A stretch of 64,000 bases of DNA from Adenophora triphylla var. japonica (lineage: Eukaryota > Streptophyta > Magnoliopsida > Asterales > Campanulaceae): positions 1 to 64,000 of the forward strand of contig JAFEMH010002097.1 in the NCBI GenBank assembly GCA_022495995.1. The letters are read 5' to 3'. Each line of letters opens with the position of its first letter. Positions within the stretch are counted from its first letter, which is position 1. The translations under genes were made by a program, and so were the position numbers. Shown here piece after piece: positions 11,221-23,579 of this stretch. The notes beneath the pieces are model-generated. The model ran no database searches. It had not been told where the DNA came from and was given only the letters and a program-made list of their open reading frames with translations.

Positions 11221-13151
11221 TGATGTGACCCGATTTTTTTTGAAATCAAACCAGGAGTCGCCACGCCATTTTTATTTTGAGGGCCAAAACTTTGAAAAAA
11301 AGCCCGAGATCAGAAATTTATAGGTCTCTGGGAGGTCATGTTACAGCGTCGGGAAGGACGTTAGTGTGCACTCCGGCGCGCCTCGTAAAACTTAGTCTTC
11401 CAAACATTCAAAAATCCTTTGTTGTGTGTGTGTGTGTGTGTGTGTTTGGCCAAAATAAGTTGAAACTGGGAGGTAAAAGTATTAAAAATTGGGAACTCTT
11501 TTAAGGCTTTAAACTGATCCCATGATTTTTTGGATAATTTTTTGGGTTGAGATTTAGAACTCAAAAGAGTTTTTGGAAGTTGAAAACCATTTCTGCCAGA
11601 ATGAAAAAGGCAAGTTGACCCTTGACTTTGAAATGGACTTAAAGGCTTCAAAACCTCAGAATCTGGGGAAAGTCCGAGAATAGAGAAGTTGCTTTAAAAC
11701 ACCATATAATAGGTGCCTCTTTCTGCAAAGTGAAACTTTCCATTTTGGAAGTAATTTGAGGGGTGGAAACCTTCTGGAAATCTCCAGATGTGAAATCTGG
11801 ATTTCCAGAAAGCTAATGAACTGGCCTCTAAGAGAAAAAAAATTTGAAAGATTGGGTTTTACTCACGCAAAAATAAAGTAAAAATATGTATGGAGAGATC
11901 TGGTATGTTGGCTACAAAAAGCATATTTTGTAGTCAACACCAAATTCCAAGTTTATCTATGTCCAAAAAATTAGACCATGGACTGAGGAGTCTGAGAAAA
12001 AGTGCTACTGGACAGCAACTTCTCAAGAGAGAAAATATGATTTTAAAGGGGGTTTTCGTGTATCCATGCTTGTCCCCATTTCCCCTAGGTTTTGGTTAGT
12101 GATCACTAGACATTTTAGTGGTGAATCAACTATACCAAACCATCCTTTGGGGTACATTAGGACTAAGCACTTCATTTGCTTGGGAAGGGGAATTTTATCC
12201 TTTGAAAATGGGATTTGGTGCTTGAAAATGGTATTTAGTGGTTTTGAAAATGCATTTTTGCAAGTAAATAAAGAAACACATTGAAGAAAATGTTGATCCT
12301 TGTAGAAGATCATCCACATGGAGATGAACTTCCATGGTGATCTTCTTGGATCTAAGACAAGAAGATAAAAATAAACTACATTTTGTAGTTTAAAGATGCA
12401 TGCATTGAATGAGAGACTTTGAGTGGTAGGGAGAGGGAGGTTATACCTCATCTTCCTTGTGTTCTTGTGTTTGAATGGATTCAAAGGCTTGAATGTGTTT
12501 AGGGGTTTGAAAGTGTTTAGGGTTGATGATTTGAGTTGGTTAAAGGAGAAAACAAGTAGATAACAATGAAGTCCTTTATGTTTTCTCTCTATTCCTCCTC
12601 CTAAAGGGTAATTTGAGCTTCGAGTTAGTGTATGTATAAAGAGTATGTATGAGAGTGATTTGGAAGTGTTTGTGAGTGAGTGAGATTTGGGAAAGATTGA
12701 AGAGAAAATGGTGGCAATTCAAGTGAATTCCCACCGTTTTCTCCCTATATTTTCGCCAGAGTTTCGTTGCCTGTGATCAAATTGTGTTGCTTTTAACCGA
12801 GAGAGAGGGTCTCAATTTATAACCCCCCGTGAACGTCAATCATATCCGCACGGGAGGTCCTTGTCAGAACGTGCCCGGTGCATTAAATCTTGCTCCGTCT
12901 CCGTGCTTTGAACGGGGAAGAATATTATTCAAAAATTTCCAGTAGCTTTGTTTTTTCACCTTGCCTTCAAATTCGGATTTTTCCAATTTCTTTTGCTTTT
13001 TGAGATTCTCTTTCTTGGTTTAACTTTTAAAATTCAATGCCCACTTTACCCTTGCTTTGTTAGAAAGGAGTTAGGTTTGTTAGAAATGTTAGAAATGTTA
13101 AAACTTCTCGTTAATTTTCTAACTAGTACTAACGTAGCTCTGAATGGAGTT
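11221..13151 (-). repeat. 3' LTR of the Tat/Ogre-type element (left copy)
   Basis: Direct repeat of 24967-26816. Shared blocks include GGAGTCGCCACGCC, a (GT)n run near 11422 and TGTTAGAAATGTTA near 13078. Its plus-strand start, TGATGTG, is exact; the other end is set where homology fades (about 13151). The two copies differ mainly by many 1-5 base indels. Confidence 0.75.
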
Positions 13152-13539
13152 AATCTTTATAGTAGGGCTCCCTGGCCACTCGTGTTTCGTTAAAGTTTCG
13201 GGTCAGTCTGAGCAACGAGTAAGGCTCCATACTCAAGGATGATCGTGTGTGATCGGAGCGGGCCGACCCAAATTGGATGGGACCACCTCACGGTATCCCC
13301 AGCTGAATCAAGTCGTCGTAGTTCTCGGCGACGGTGCTTTCGAAGGAAGCGGGGTCGTCGATAGAAACTCAGAGCTCCATATTTGATGGCTAGGGATGAT
13401 CAGTGATGACGAGTGCGGCTGGACACAATGAGTAGACTACCTACGTATCCCTGAGTGGGAATCAATGAGCGTAGTTCGAGATAACTTTCGACTATCTTTA
13501 GTGCGTCGACCTCCACTGCTTTAGGAAAGTCATCCTAAG

Positions 13540-13995
13540 ATTTGACTATTTTTGGGAAGTCACCCTATGGTCTCGACTATTTTTGGGAAGTCGCCCTACG
13601 ATGATCCGGATCGTTTTTGGGAAGTCACCACTAAGGATCTCGACTATTTTCGGGAAGTCACCCTAAGGTTTGACCGTTTTGGGAAAGTCGCCCTACGGGG
13701 TTTGACTATTTTTGGAAAGTCAGCCCCCCATTACTTGACTATTTTTTGGGAAGTCGCCCTATTACTTGACCATTTTGGGAAGTCGCCCTACCGGTTTTGA
13801 CTATTTTTGGGAAAGTTTCGCCCTACGGCTTTGACTATTTTTGGGAAGTCGCCCTACCTGCTTCTTTTGACTATTTTTGGGAAGTCGCCCTATTATTACT
13901 TGACTATTTTTGGGAAGTCGCCCTATGGTACTTGACTATTTTTGGGAAGTCACCCTATTACTGCGAATTACTTGACCATTTTGGGGAAGTCGCCA
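13540..13995. repeat. Tandem array, ~27-40 bp unit, about 15 copies
   Basis: The unit is TTTGACTATTTTTGGGAAGT followed by CGCCCTA and a variable tail. Lone copies also occur near 13515 and 14545. It lies between the gag relics and the 3' LTR, the region of Tat elements known to generate tandem repeats. Confidence 0.9.
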
Positions 13996-14047
13996 CTACG
14001 GTTTTGATTTTGGTTTGTCGAATTAGGGATGATTGCTTTCCTCGTGT

Positions 14048-14325
14048 TGGTGTGTGATAGCGTCTTAGGTGCCTCGAACCTTGATGATGGCGTCTCGGGT
14101 GCCTTGAACCTTGATGATGGCGTCTTAGGTGCCTCGAACCTTGATGATGGCGTCTTAGGTGCCTCGAACCTCGATGATGGCGTTTTAGGTGCCTCGAACC
14201 TTGATGATGGCGTCTTAGGTGCCTCGAACCTCGATGATGGCGTTTTAGGTGCCTCGAACCTTGATGATGGCGTCTTAGGTGCCTCGAACCTCGATGATGG
14301 CGTTTTAGGTGCCTCGAAATTTGAT
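14048..14325. repeat. 30-bp tandem array (about 9 copies) with a 60-bp higher-order period
   Basis: The unit is GGTGCCTCGAACCTTGATGA followed by TGGCGTCTTA. From 14161 two variants (CTTGAT/GTCTTA and CTCGAT/GTTTTA) alternate; the 60 bases at 14161-14220 and 14221-14280 are identical. Because 30 is divisible by three, one plus frame stays open (14029-14334) and would encode a GVLGASNLDD decapeptide repeat; I do not think it is a gene. Confidence 0.95.
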
Positions 14326-14864
14326 TTGAAATGATTTCCTTTGATGGTTTAGGATAGATGGTCCTCTGGTGGACTTCATTTGAAGGGATCGGTTTTACGT
14401 CCGCCGCCGAAGGAAAGGATGACCGTGCCGGTCGAGTGGCCGTGGACCTAATGATAGGCTACCTACGTATCCTTAAGAGGGAATCAAGCCGGTCGTAGTT
14501 CGAAAATAGTGGGGATGGTCTTTGATGGTTTGACGCATTTGAGGTTTGACTATTTTTTGGGAAGTCGCCCTAAGATTTGATGATAATGTTCTTTTAGAAA
14601 AGTAGTTGATTAAGATATGCTTTCATACCCGTGCCGGTGTGCTTACCATGTAGCCGAGGCTACTACCGATGTTGATGAAGAGTTGTTAGGTTGCTGTCGT
14701 GGGACGATTTCGCCGACGATTTGCCTTGGAGGCATTTTGACCTCGAAGGAGGAGTTTGGTTGAGTCCGCATCTTCTTTGGTGATCGTCAAACTTGTAGAG
14801 GTTTTTGAGCTTGTCTTCACATTGGGACTTCTTGCTTTTGAGAACTTGGTGTCTCTAATCGCAT

Positions 14865-15265
14865 TGTATTTGAGATTGAGAACTTGGCGTCCCCGACCGA
14901 TTTGTATTTGAGAACTTGGCGTCCCGACCGATTTCAGTATTGGAGAACTTGGCGTCTCCGACCGCACCGTATATTTGAGACCTTGCGTATCTCGTATTGA
15001 CCGATTTGCATTTTGAGAACTTGGCGTCTCCGACCGTACCGTTTGTATTGGAGAGCTTGGCGTCCCCGACCGATTTGTATTGGAGAGCTTGGCGTCCTCG
15101 ACCGATTTGACTTGGCGTCCTCGACCTCGATTTGTATTGGAGAGCTTGGCGTCTCGACCGAATTGTATTGGAGAACTTCGCGTCTCTCGACCGAATTGTA
15201 TTGGAGAACTTGGCGTCCCCGACCGAATTGTATTGGAGATCTTGGCGTCCCCGACCGATTTGTAG
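14865..15265. repeat. Tandem array, ~33-37 bp unit, about 11 copies
   Basis: The unit is close to TTGGCGTCCCCGACCGATTT followed by GTATTGGAGAAC, with length variants. It creates long but spurious frames on both strands. Confidence 0.9.
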
Positions 15266-15269
15266 ACAC

Positions 15270-16530
15270 CGGAGGCGGTCTTCATATGTTTGTGGATGTT
15301 GGGACTGTTTTCATCCATTCGAGGTCATCTTTGGTGAAGATCATCCTTGCCAAAAAGGGGATTACGTTTGAATTCCTGCATTTGTTAGTGAAGAGGAAGA
15401 TGCATATATGGCATTCATGATGGCGGATGCATGCATAGAACCAAAAATGATTATGAGATGATGCGTTTATTTGCTTTCGAAGATGCACTTGGCCTAAGCT
15501 GGGCAGGAAATTACGATTTATGATTTTCAATCACTTAGGATTTTTCCTATTTGATTCAAGTTTTGTGCATACTACATGAGCCCCTGGGAGATTTTTGTGG
15601 GGATGCATGGTGATGAGAGGGATATATGTGTTGTTGACGGTTTGGGACAAGCTTTGAGCTGGTGGGGTGGATATCCTTTAGTCGCGGACTGAATTGCATG
15701 TTATTGATGAGGTCAATTTTGATCTTGGGATGAAGTTGGATTTGAACCTGTGTCTCGATTGAAATTTCTTTTCGCCCTGACATTTGAAGCTGACGCTGAC
15801 AGGCTCTAGAATCAAAGCATGTTGACATGAATGAACCCTTTTGCTTGGAGTTAGTTGTGATTTGACGAAATGCCGATATGAGGAGATTCCCAATTCTCAA
15901 CATTTGATGATGCAGGAGTTGCCATATGCCAAGTTCTAAAGCTGAAACTCCAAGACAAAGGTTGTTGAGGTGACCAGACCTTTCTTCCGAAGATAGGTGT
16001 GACTTGGATAAAGCCCCATTCCATGGAAAAGACATGGCGAAAACCACGGAATCTTTCTCTGAATGATTTGATGAAGCCCCGGGTTTGACAAAGCACTACA
16101 GAGGTCCAGCTTAAAGGTTTGACCGACATACCGATGAAGTACCGAGCCAATCGATCAACGTGAGAGCCTTCAAGGTGAAGTTGTCATGAAGGGAGAAACC
16201 CATCTTTGATACCGACTATGAAACTAGAATCCTCTCTTCGAAGAGTGTCTTCCATATGGGAACCGTTAGCCATAGTGGCACTTGGCTTGTTCGTGGCTTC
16301 AATCATATTCACCCTACTTTTTTAGGGAATGGATTGTTGATCGTATTGGGTCCTTAGGGTCCCCTTTTCGATCGGTTCTCACACCGCCCTTTTTCAGAGT
16401 CGTGTTGGAGGTGGAAGAAACCCAGATCCGTAAGCTGTGTGCGACAACTCGTCGCCGATTGTAAGCCCTCTCAAATTTAGCCCCTAATTGATCATTGCCC
16501 GTAGATCCGGATAGGGAAATTGCTAAGCGA
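15270..16530. other. Tat internal spacer, no gene recognised
   Basis: Unique GC-moderate sequence between gag-like segment C and the arrays. Minus-strand frames at 15556-16150 are open for up to 163 codons but show no motif I recognise; pol would be expected about here in an intact element. Confidence 0.45.
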
Positions 16531-18242
16531 GGCCCTCGGATGTGGTTTCGGGCGTGACCGAAAGATGTCTAGTTGTTCCTCTTCGAAGGAGGAGTTGCCA
16601 TCTTGCTTGTAAAAGTCCCCGATGTTCTCGTCTGACGCCGCATTGTTGTCTGCAGTCAAATCTATTTGCTTCCCACTCCAAGTTAGCTAGTAATCTGGTC
16701 CCATGTAGCCCCGGCCTCGGATTTTAAGCGGAAGAACCATTTTAGAGCATTGACTTCAAAGAGAGATCGAAATAGTCGACCAACCGCCGATTGGCGCCCC
16801 TTTTGACCTTCATTGCCAAGGTATACGTGTCCGTATGGGTTTTCGGGCATGCAGCGCCATCAAAGAGATCCAAATTAGGCATCACGAATTTGTGGGGAAC
16901 AAAGGGGTCCGGTTCGTTGGTCGGAAAGCACTTCTTAGCAAATAATTCAAGAACCGTGCTTTCATTTCCTTGTGTCGTTCCACGAACCAAGCCAAATGAG
17001 GGTCTTGTGGTGGAACCATGGCATCCAAACCAGATCGAGCTAGAGAGAGGAGCTACCACCGGCGGCAGACAGTGGAGGGAACGGCCGATCTGGGGACATA
17101 GGTGAAATCCCGTCCTTGGCCCGAATCACCCCGGGAGCTTCGAGTAGGACCCCGGGCAAAGTGGATAGAACCTCGCGGCTTGTTGTTGATTTTCAACCGG
17201 CAAAGAGGGCGAAGGCGGTCTTGATGTAGCCGGGTAACTCGGATTTCCTGAGCGAGGCCCATAAGTAGGCTTAAGTGCGGCCGCCGTCCCCGATTGCTTG
17301 AATTGCATAGTCAAGGTGCATGACCGTGGGTACCGCGGTCCCGGTGATTCTCGATGAAACCGGGATGGAGGCTTGGTAACCCATCGAAGCCCGAGCGAGG
17401 AATGGATTTGTGAAAGCCGTGTGAGGAGCGGCCGAGCTAGCATCATCCCGAGGAAGGGCTTCGACCGTTGCCCGGGACTGCATCCGTGGAAGCATTCCAA
17501 ACTCGTCGCTGCGAAGGCCCCGATAGATTGGTTCCAAACCGAGGTGGGATTCCACCCGTGGCATTCCGAGGTATCCCCAACCACGGGAGACATTCCGTAC
17601 CGATTTTGCCCCGCCGATCGGTTACGTTAGACCGCATGGATCCAAAGAGTCTCGTATTGGGGTTTGTCGTCCCGCTGAGACTGGTCATGAAGGAATCTTG
17701 TGAGGCTTGTGCGGTGCCGGAATTGGACATCTTGAACCGGGTCATGCCAAGGCATTTCAAACCGATGTAACCGAGAAGCTCCGGACCGACCGTATCGAAC
17801 CGCCGAGGCATACCAAACCGTCGTGACATACCGAGCCGACCCCGACCGCTGAGGCATACCATACCGGCCCAAATCGGATCAAGTCAATTTGCTTTCCCCA
17901 AACGACCGTCCTGCATCGAATCGTGAATGTATATCGGACCAGAGGCCGAAAGGATGGCCGATTCGCAAGTTGAGAAGAGTGTGAGGAAGGTGGTGGTAGT
18001 CTCGTCCGGCCAAGATAGGGATGGGGATCCTTTTCCTCTTCTACCGTGAAAGTTCCATCGGGGTTGAGGGCAATCGTCAAACCAAAATTCCTGACATCTT
18101 CCAAGGATGAACATCGAAACCTCATTCTGATTGGCACAAGGAGTTTTATGGACTCAGGTTCCAATATTAGCCATAGAAATATGATGAATTTCTGGTCTTG
18201 GTTAAAATTCCGTCCTCGTCCTTGGACATCAAAGAACTGCAC
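16530..18242 (-). pseudogene. Tat/Ogre gag relic C (N-terminal region and capsid start)
   Basis: Read on the minus strand. The first part (18242-17757) contains LNPDGTFTVEEEKDPHP, which parallels HPNGTFTVDAK of relic A. Near 17059-16742 the frame holds PHKFVMPNLDLFDGAACPKT, then YTLAMK and YFDLSLK, the pattern of Tat/Ogre capsid N-termini (KFxxPxxxxFDGxxxPxxH, then YxxxM, then a Leu-rich FxxSL). After a frameshift, ALKWFFRLKSEAGATWDQI continues the capsid. Frameshifts and stops occur throughout. Gag forms the particle in the family; this copy is dead. Confidence 0.65.
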
Positions 18243-18249
18243 TTGACTA

Positions 18250-20290
18250 GCCCATGACCAACATGGCGATCAAATCTCATCTTGCTTGGTGGAGCCTTCG
18301 TCCAAGAGATGTATTTGCGAAGTCTTGATTCGGAAGAAGTGACTTGGCAAAGCCTCGGTCTCATGACTGTGAATCTGACACAATTAGAGAGGCTTCAACC
18401 TGGTAGGCACTGCAGACTGATACTGAACAGAGACCCAACCCATCTTGTAGCAAAAAGAAGAACCAACGTTCTTGAATTAGCATGTAGCAAAAGAGGCAAC
18501 CCATCCTTCTATATTTACTTTATTATTTTCTTTATTCAATTAGTCAACCGGAAGAAAATGTAAAAGCAAGACAATTTTAGGAATGTATACCTGCAGGGGC
18601 ATATTTTTTTTTCGAAAAGTAGGGATGAATCCCTGATTTGTATTACTTGATGGCCTCATTTGACGAAGGCACAAAAGAACTCGCTTTGGGTTTGACTCTT
18701 TTGAGAGAGCATAAGTTTAGAAAGGTTTGTAAAAGTGTATGGAAGCCCCCGCCGATTTAAAATTAGTGTTTAGCTCTATTTTTCCTATAATGTAGAAAAA
18801 GAAGACTTGTCGAGACATCTGAAAATATGTTTTATTCAAAATGATCACAAGATTGCTTAAAACCCTTTATTAATGTTCGGGTTATTCAGCCCCTAATCTC
18901 GATATGAACAAACATTTTGATTAATCATGAGGAGAAAGTCAACTGATACCAAGAGTCGAAGTTGGCGAATGGTGAAGAGGGATCGTGTATAGGAGAGGCT
19001 ATTGGTGAGGCCGGATTTTCTCGGGATTTGAATGTGTCTATGACCGGACCATTTCGGTTGCCTACGTTCCCCTCATTGTGAGGAGCTCAGTCGCCGTAGT
19101 TCGGGTCCGAACCGTGTTTGGCTTTAGAAAAGGGGTATGAACATTTGTGGTACTTTTGGTGAAAAGGCTCGGATAGGAAGTTTGGATGATAAGGTGCGGG
19201 CCTTGAGGTGATTCCTTGACAAGTCATTTTGAGCGATTCCGTTGCTTCTTGATTGTCGTCCTTCATCGGGGAGAAAGATTTTGGATGCAGCTTAAGTGGC
19301 TTATGATATGTTTTTGCCGTTGCTTTAACCGCTCCCTTGTTGTCGACAACTTCCGTTCTTCGGGCTTTAATTTTGCCCATATGTCAAACCTTCCGATCGG
19401 CGGTGCTAGGTCCTCGCCTCATTTTTTTTTGAAGCTTTTGTTTTTTTTTTTTTTGAAGCTTTTGTTTTTTTTTTTTTTTTTTTTTGAAGCTTTTGTTTTT
19501 TTTGAAGCTTTTGTTTTTTTTGAAGCTTTTGTTTTTTTTTGAAGCTTTTGTTTTTTTTTTTTTTTGAAGCTTTTTTTTTTTTTTTTTTTTGAGCACTTGA
19601 GGACGAAGGCAAGCTTCTACTTGAACTTTCTTGATGCATGGGGGCGGAGGCAAGCCCTGTTTTTCTTCGATATGGGGTCGATCTCCCGATGCCGAGTGAC
19701 CTTGTTGTCCCTTGATGTTGCCGCCTTCGTTGACTTGATCAAGGTGATGATGGGGATATATTTTGGAAAGTGTATGGCTTGATGGAGGCCTTTGTGAGGT
19801 GAGGAAAGTGTATAGGGAGGGCATTAGTTGACTTTCTCGCACCAATTAATTAAAATCTTAATCATTTTCGAGATTATTTGTTGAGCAATGCGAGTGATCA
19901 TTCAAAGTAAAACCATTTCATTAAATGTAACGTAGGTGTGCAAATAATGTCTCAAGTCTAGCGAGAAAAGAAAAGACTCTTTTATAGAAAATTTGAGATT
20001 AACTACGGTGTCCAAGGAGGACTTGATTGAACGAAGAAAGTACTAGAACCTACGAAGGTTGACTAAAAGATCGTTTTTAATATTAAAGGATGGGTAGCCC
20101 CTAGTCTAGCTACTCTTTGTTGTTGGACCGCCAAGACTCTTGAGCTTTCCATCTTTCTCGTTAACTTCTTATTCCATTATTGTAGACCGAGGCGGTGATC
20201 GGCCACGTGCCCATGATACCGGTGGAAGTGGAGGAATTTGAGGCCATGGAGCACTGGGGCAAGCACAAGTTGTCCAAAGAAACGGGTCGG
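18250..20290. other. Tat internal spacer
   Basis: About 2 kb with no motif I recognise apart from the T-rich GAAGCTTTTG array at 19415-19600. Confidence 0.45.
19415..19600. repeat. Poly(T)-GAAGCTTTTG tandem array, about 8 copies
   Basis: The unit TTTTTTTTGAAGCTTTTG repeats with variable T-tract length. On the minus strand it reads as repeated Lys/Ala/Ser codons, which explains Lys-rich frames there. Confidence 0.9.
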
Positions 20291-20295
20291 AAAAG

Positions 20296-21027
20296 TCACT
20301 GGGACGAACTTTGTCGATCGAGCATATTGATGGAAGGAAGTGAACCCGAGAGGACCTTGAGGGGTATTCGGGCTCCGCTTTGGGAGGATTCGACGATGCG
20401 CCGGTTGTTTTGAGTGAAAGGGGTGATACTAGCCGATTGTGTCTTCGGGCCTTTCTCAAGCTTGGAACCGGCATTAGACAAGTGTGCTCTGGGCGGAGTT
20501 GTCCTATCGGATTCTCTCACTTCGGCACTTGAATTTTGCGCGACGTAATCATTTCTTTGCCTCGGTTCGACATCTTGGGTCAAAGGAGTGCTAGTACTTA
20601 TCATAAGATCAAGCTTCTCCCGCATTTGTTTCACTTGCTCTATCAATATTGCCACATGGGGATCAACGGGAACATTCGAGTTACCGGAACTCGCAACAAG
20701 ACTCTTATCGCAGAGGGAAACACAAACTGCAGATCGGTGAAACCGACGGGTGAATTCACTAAGTCCGATAGACGACAACGGAAAACTTGTGGCATCCGGA
20801 TTTTCTTTTAGCAACTCATGATCGCATTCAGTGGGTGTAGAGGCTTTAACATAGCCACATAGCTCAAACCGATTATGTGAAGCCGGAGCGTAAACCGGCA
20901 GTATTGCCGAAATTGAGGAACAGTGTGATGGAGCCCAACTCGTTCCGAGGAGCCGAGGGCGATGGAGCCCTAATGGCCCGAGGTGGCCGGAAAGGGTGAA
21001 GAGGAATTGTCCTTGGCAAGGGATCAT
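20296..21027 (-). pseudogene. Tat/Ogre gag-like relic B
   Basis: A 243-codon minus-strand frame. A central block, LVASSGNSNVPVDPHVAILI then EQVKQMREKLDLM, parallels LVAGSCNPNVPIDSS and VEPIKKVQEK in relic A, so B and A are diverged copies of the same gag N-terminal region. The block resembles a short amphipathic helix. Downstream is Ser/Pro/Thr-rich and unassigned. No capsid or zinc motif lies in this frame. Confidence 0.5.
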
Positions 21028-21539
21028 ATGTGGATGGAGGGAGGTGTTGGCCGTGGGATGGAGAGTTATAGGATGAAGTGGACCGAAATCACTGCTTTCG
21101 AAGTCTCATCTTCGACCATGACCAGTGGAACCATTCGCCTCAACCGTTACTCCGAACTCCATGGCGGCGGAGAGAGCATTGATGAGCAGTGGTCTACTGC
21201 TCTTCATGAATCTTATGGGCGTTTTCCAAAGCCAGACTAACTCTTCCTTCCTAATCATCGGATTTCTTGTATCCCACGCTTCTACGCCAAATCTCGCCAT
21301 CGATCATTATCATCCCATTTAACCTTGGCGTCGCCGTGAACTTATCTGGAGGGCGAGAGTTCAAAGCATTTCACCAAATCCCAGCTTTGCCATGGCCACA
21401 TGCTTGTTGCGTCAAACCATCCATTCTCAACATTTGTTGCGACTAAATCATCTCGGCTTGTCGTAGTCGTTGAATTCACGTAGTTTGAATCATAAAATTC
21501 AATCATCTTTACATTCGCGTTGTTTGGGAAATGATCATT

Positions 21540-21890
21540 GGCGGGGTTGAGATCACCGAGGCGCTCGAGTTTGCCCTTCTTAATTAATCCCCGAATCGCC
21601 TTTCTCAAAGCCGGCGGTTGTCGGTCGTGTGACCGTGGTGCTGTGGAAAGCACAATGCTTAGTGGTGTCAAAAGGGATTTTGGGATCCTTGGGCCGATAG
21701 TTTCTCATGGGTTCGAGGAGACCCCGCTCTAGCAAGCTATTTAAAACTTTGCTTAAGGAACACCCAAATCCTCGGGATTCGAGATTTGGTCATTGACTTG
21801 GTCACCATTCTGAATGTGGTTTGCCGGTTTTGGTCCATTGGGGCGCTCAAGCTTGCCCGTTTCGATTAACTTTTGAACCGCTCTCTTCAA
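21540..21890 (-). pseudogene. Second copy of the gag C-terminal zinc-like module
   Basis: Minus strand, downstream of relic A. After a frameshift it reads LLERGLLEPMRNYRPKDPK, then TTKHCAFH, then (another frame) LRKAIRGLIKKGKLERL and NPANDHF. Relic A has the same order: GLLEPLKDYHP, SKHCAFHDHYGHT, LKRAVQKLIETGKLER, KPAN. The two modules are about 330 bp apart, a direct tandem duplication inside a gag relic. The expected GHTT part is scrambled by frameshifts. Confidence 0.6.
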
Positions 21891-21892
21891 GA

Positions 21893-23579
21893 CTATGCAG
21901 CTTGCCTGGCCGTGTGGCCATAATGATCATGGAAGGCGCAGTGCTTACTCATGTCGAGAGGTGCATTTGAGCTCCTTGGATGGTAGTCCTTGAGAGGCTC
22001 CAAAAGGCCTACCCTTACTAAGCCCTTGAAAATTAAGCCCATGAGCATCCCAAGATCATCAAAACGTTCTTGTTGCCTTAAAGGACCACCATTTCTTGGT
22101 TGCTTTTGGGGGCCGTCAATTGTACACAATGCCTTCTTTCCTTTACCGGATGTCGGAGCCGTGTTGGAAGGGTAAGGTTTATAGCGGCGAGACATGTTCA
22201 GACTCGTAGTCTTTTCCCGTGCACGAACCCTTTTGAGGTAATCATCAATGTAATCGTCGAGATTCGACCTTTTGTAAACTTCATTCGTGTCAGATACACA
22301 AGATTGATATGGTGAGATGGCCCGAGTCGAGCGATCGTCGATACTCTCGTTGCTAGGCTTTTCTTGTACCTTCTTAATTGGTTCTACCAATAATCCATTG
22401 GACGAGTCAATAGGAACATTAGGATTGCATGACCCCGCCACAAGATTGGCATTAGCAAACGAAACCACAAAGTAGGAAGTACTCTGGTGGGAGGAATGAC
22501 AGCCCCGAGCATTAAAAGCGTGACCGTAATCTTCCTCATAAGGCCTCGGCAGCTTGCCGAAGATGAAGATATATGGCTCGTAATGGGTGGATACCGTGGA
22601 GCAAAGGAGTGCGGATCCGTAAGGCCGCCGAAACATGAGGTTTGAGGCATCGTAACAAGAGGATTGAATGTGTCTTGACCGCACCGAGGAACATGACCGC
22701 AAGGGAAATGTGTATACCGTACTTGATGAGCAGGAGCAGCTTGCGTAACGGCCGGGTGGAGAATTTGATGAGGAGCATTTGACCTTGTCGGACTTCCCAA
22801 CCTGAGGGGCGGGGTAGAGCCCGATGAAGTGGTGATAAAAGCACAGTGGCCCACGTGATCTTGCAGCATCATAGGGGCCAGTGTGCTTTGAGAATTGGAG
22901 GAAGCAAGCCGGCCCCCTCTCGAACCATGGAGCCCGAGAAACGAACTGTCCCATTCCGAGATGGTGACCCGAGCGCACCGATGCGGTGAAGTAGTAACCG
23001 ACCCCTTCCAAGCCGATGACCCGAACCAGATCGATGTTGTGAAGTAGTAAACCGACCCTTCCAAGCCGCGGGGCGAAAGCCAACCGACTCAATCCCGGTG
23101 GTGAGACCCGAGAGGCACCGGGGCAAAGTTGACCTAGATCGGATTGTCGAGGAGTATCGAGCAAGAAGGGCCGAGATGTACCGAACCGACCAATTCCGCA
23201 TTGATGGCCCGGCCGACCGAGGTTTTGAGTAGCGAACCGACCCATTCCAAGCCGATTGAAACCCAAAGGTGAAAACTGGGAGGTGCCGGGGGAAGTTGAC
23301 CAAGATCGATACGATGAGGCCGAGAGGCAAAGCCGAGTGATAGGCTTGGGGATGCTTGGCCCATTAGTAGTTCCACACGAAAGGGGACAGGCATTTGATG
23401 GTAGTTGGCATGCCCGGAGGGTAATTAGCTCCAACCTTCGCATCAACCGTAAAGGTTCCATTGGGGTGGTGAACAATTGCTAGCCCCTCGGGTTCTCGAT
23501 ACTTTCCAATAACCGGCCGATCCGAGCCTCTTGATTTTGTCTTATCTCGTTCCAACATCTCGATTCCACTGTTCGGCAT
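21893..23579 (-). pseudogene. Tat/Ogre gag relic A with CAFH zinc-like motif
   Basis: The upstream piece (23579-23364) contains NGTFTVDAKVGANYPPGM. The main frame of 527 codons (23476-21893) runs through a Pro/Ser/Arg-rich region of low credibility, then VPIDSS and VEPIKKVQEK, an RYKPYPSNTAP linker, GLLEPLKDYHP and SKHCAFHDHYGHTARQAA. The pattern C-x2-H-x4-H with a downstream Cys is typical of Tat/Ogre gag; here the last Cys position reads Ala and a frameshift follows, after which LKRAVQKLIETGKLER continues. Orientation and position just downstream of the primer site fit gag. It is not functional. Confidence 0.65.

Noticed and set aside
14029..14334. Possible repetitive protein GVLGASNLDD
   Set aside because: It is explained by a 30-bp array in a retrotransposon 3' region; no start context, promoter or flanking coding sequence.
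13540..15265. CRISPR-like regular repeats
   Set aside because: Eukaryotic nuclear DNA; units are contiguous tandem repeats without unique spacers.
14686..15420. Long frames on both strands of the 15-kb array
   Set aside because: Produced by the ~35-bp tandem unit; the composition follows the repeat.
19384..19845. Lys-rich minus-strand protein
   Set aside because: It is the translation of the T-tract array.
21893..23476. A 527-residue host protein on the minus strand
   Set aside because: Its C-terminal part matches Tat/Ogre gag and its upstream part is low-credibility Ser/Pro/Arg sequence in a retrotransposon; treated as a gag relic.
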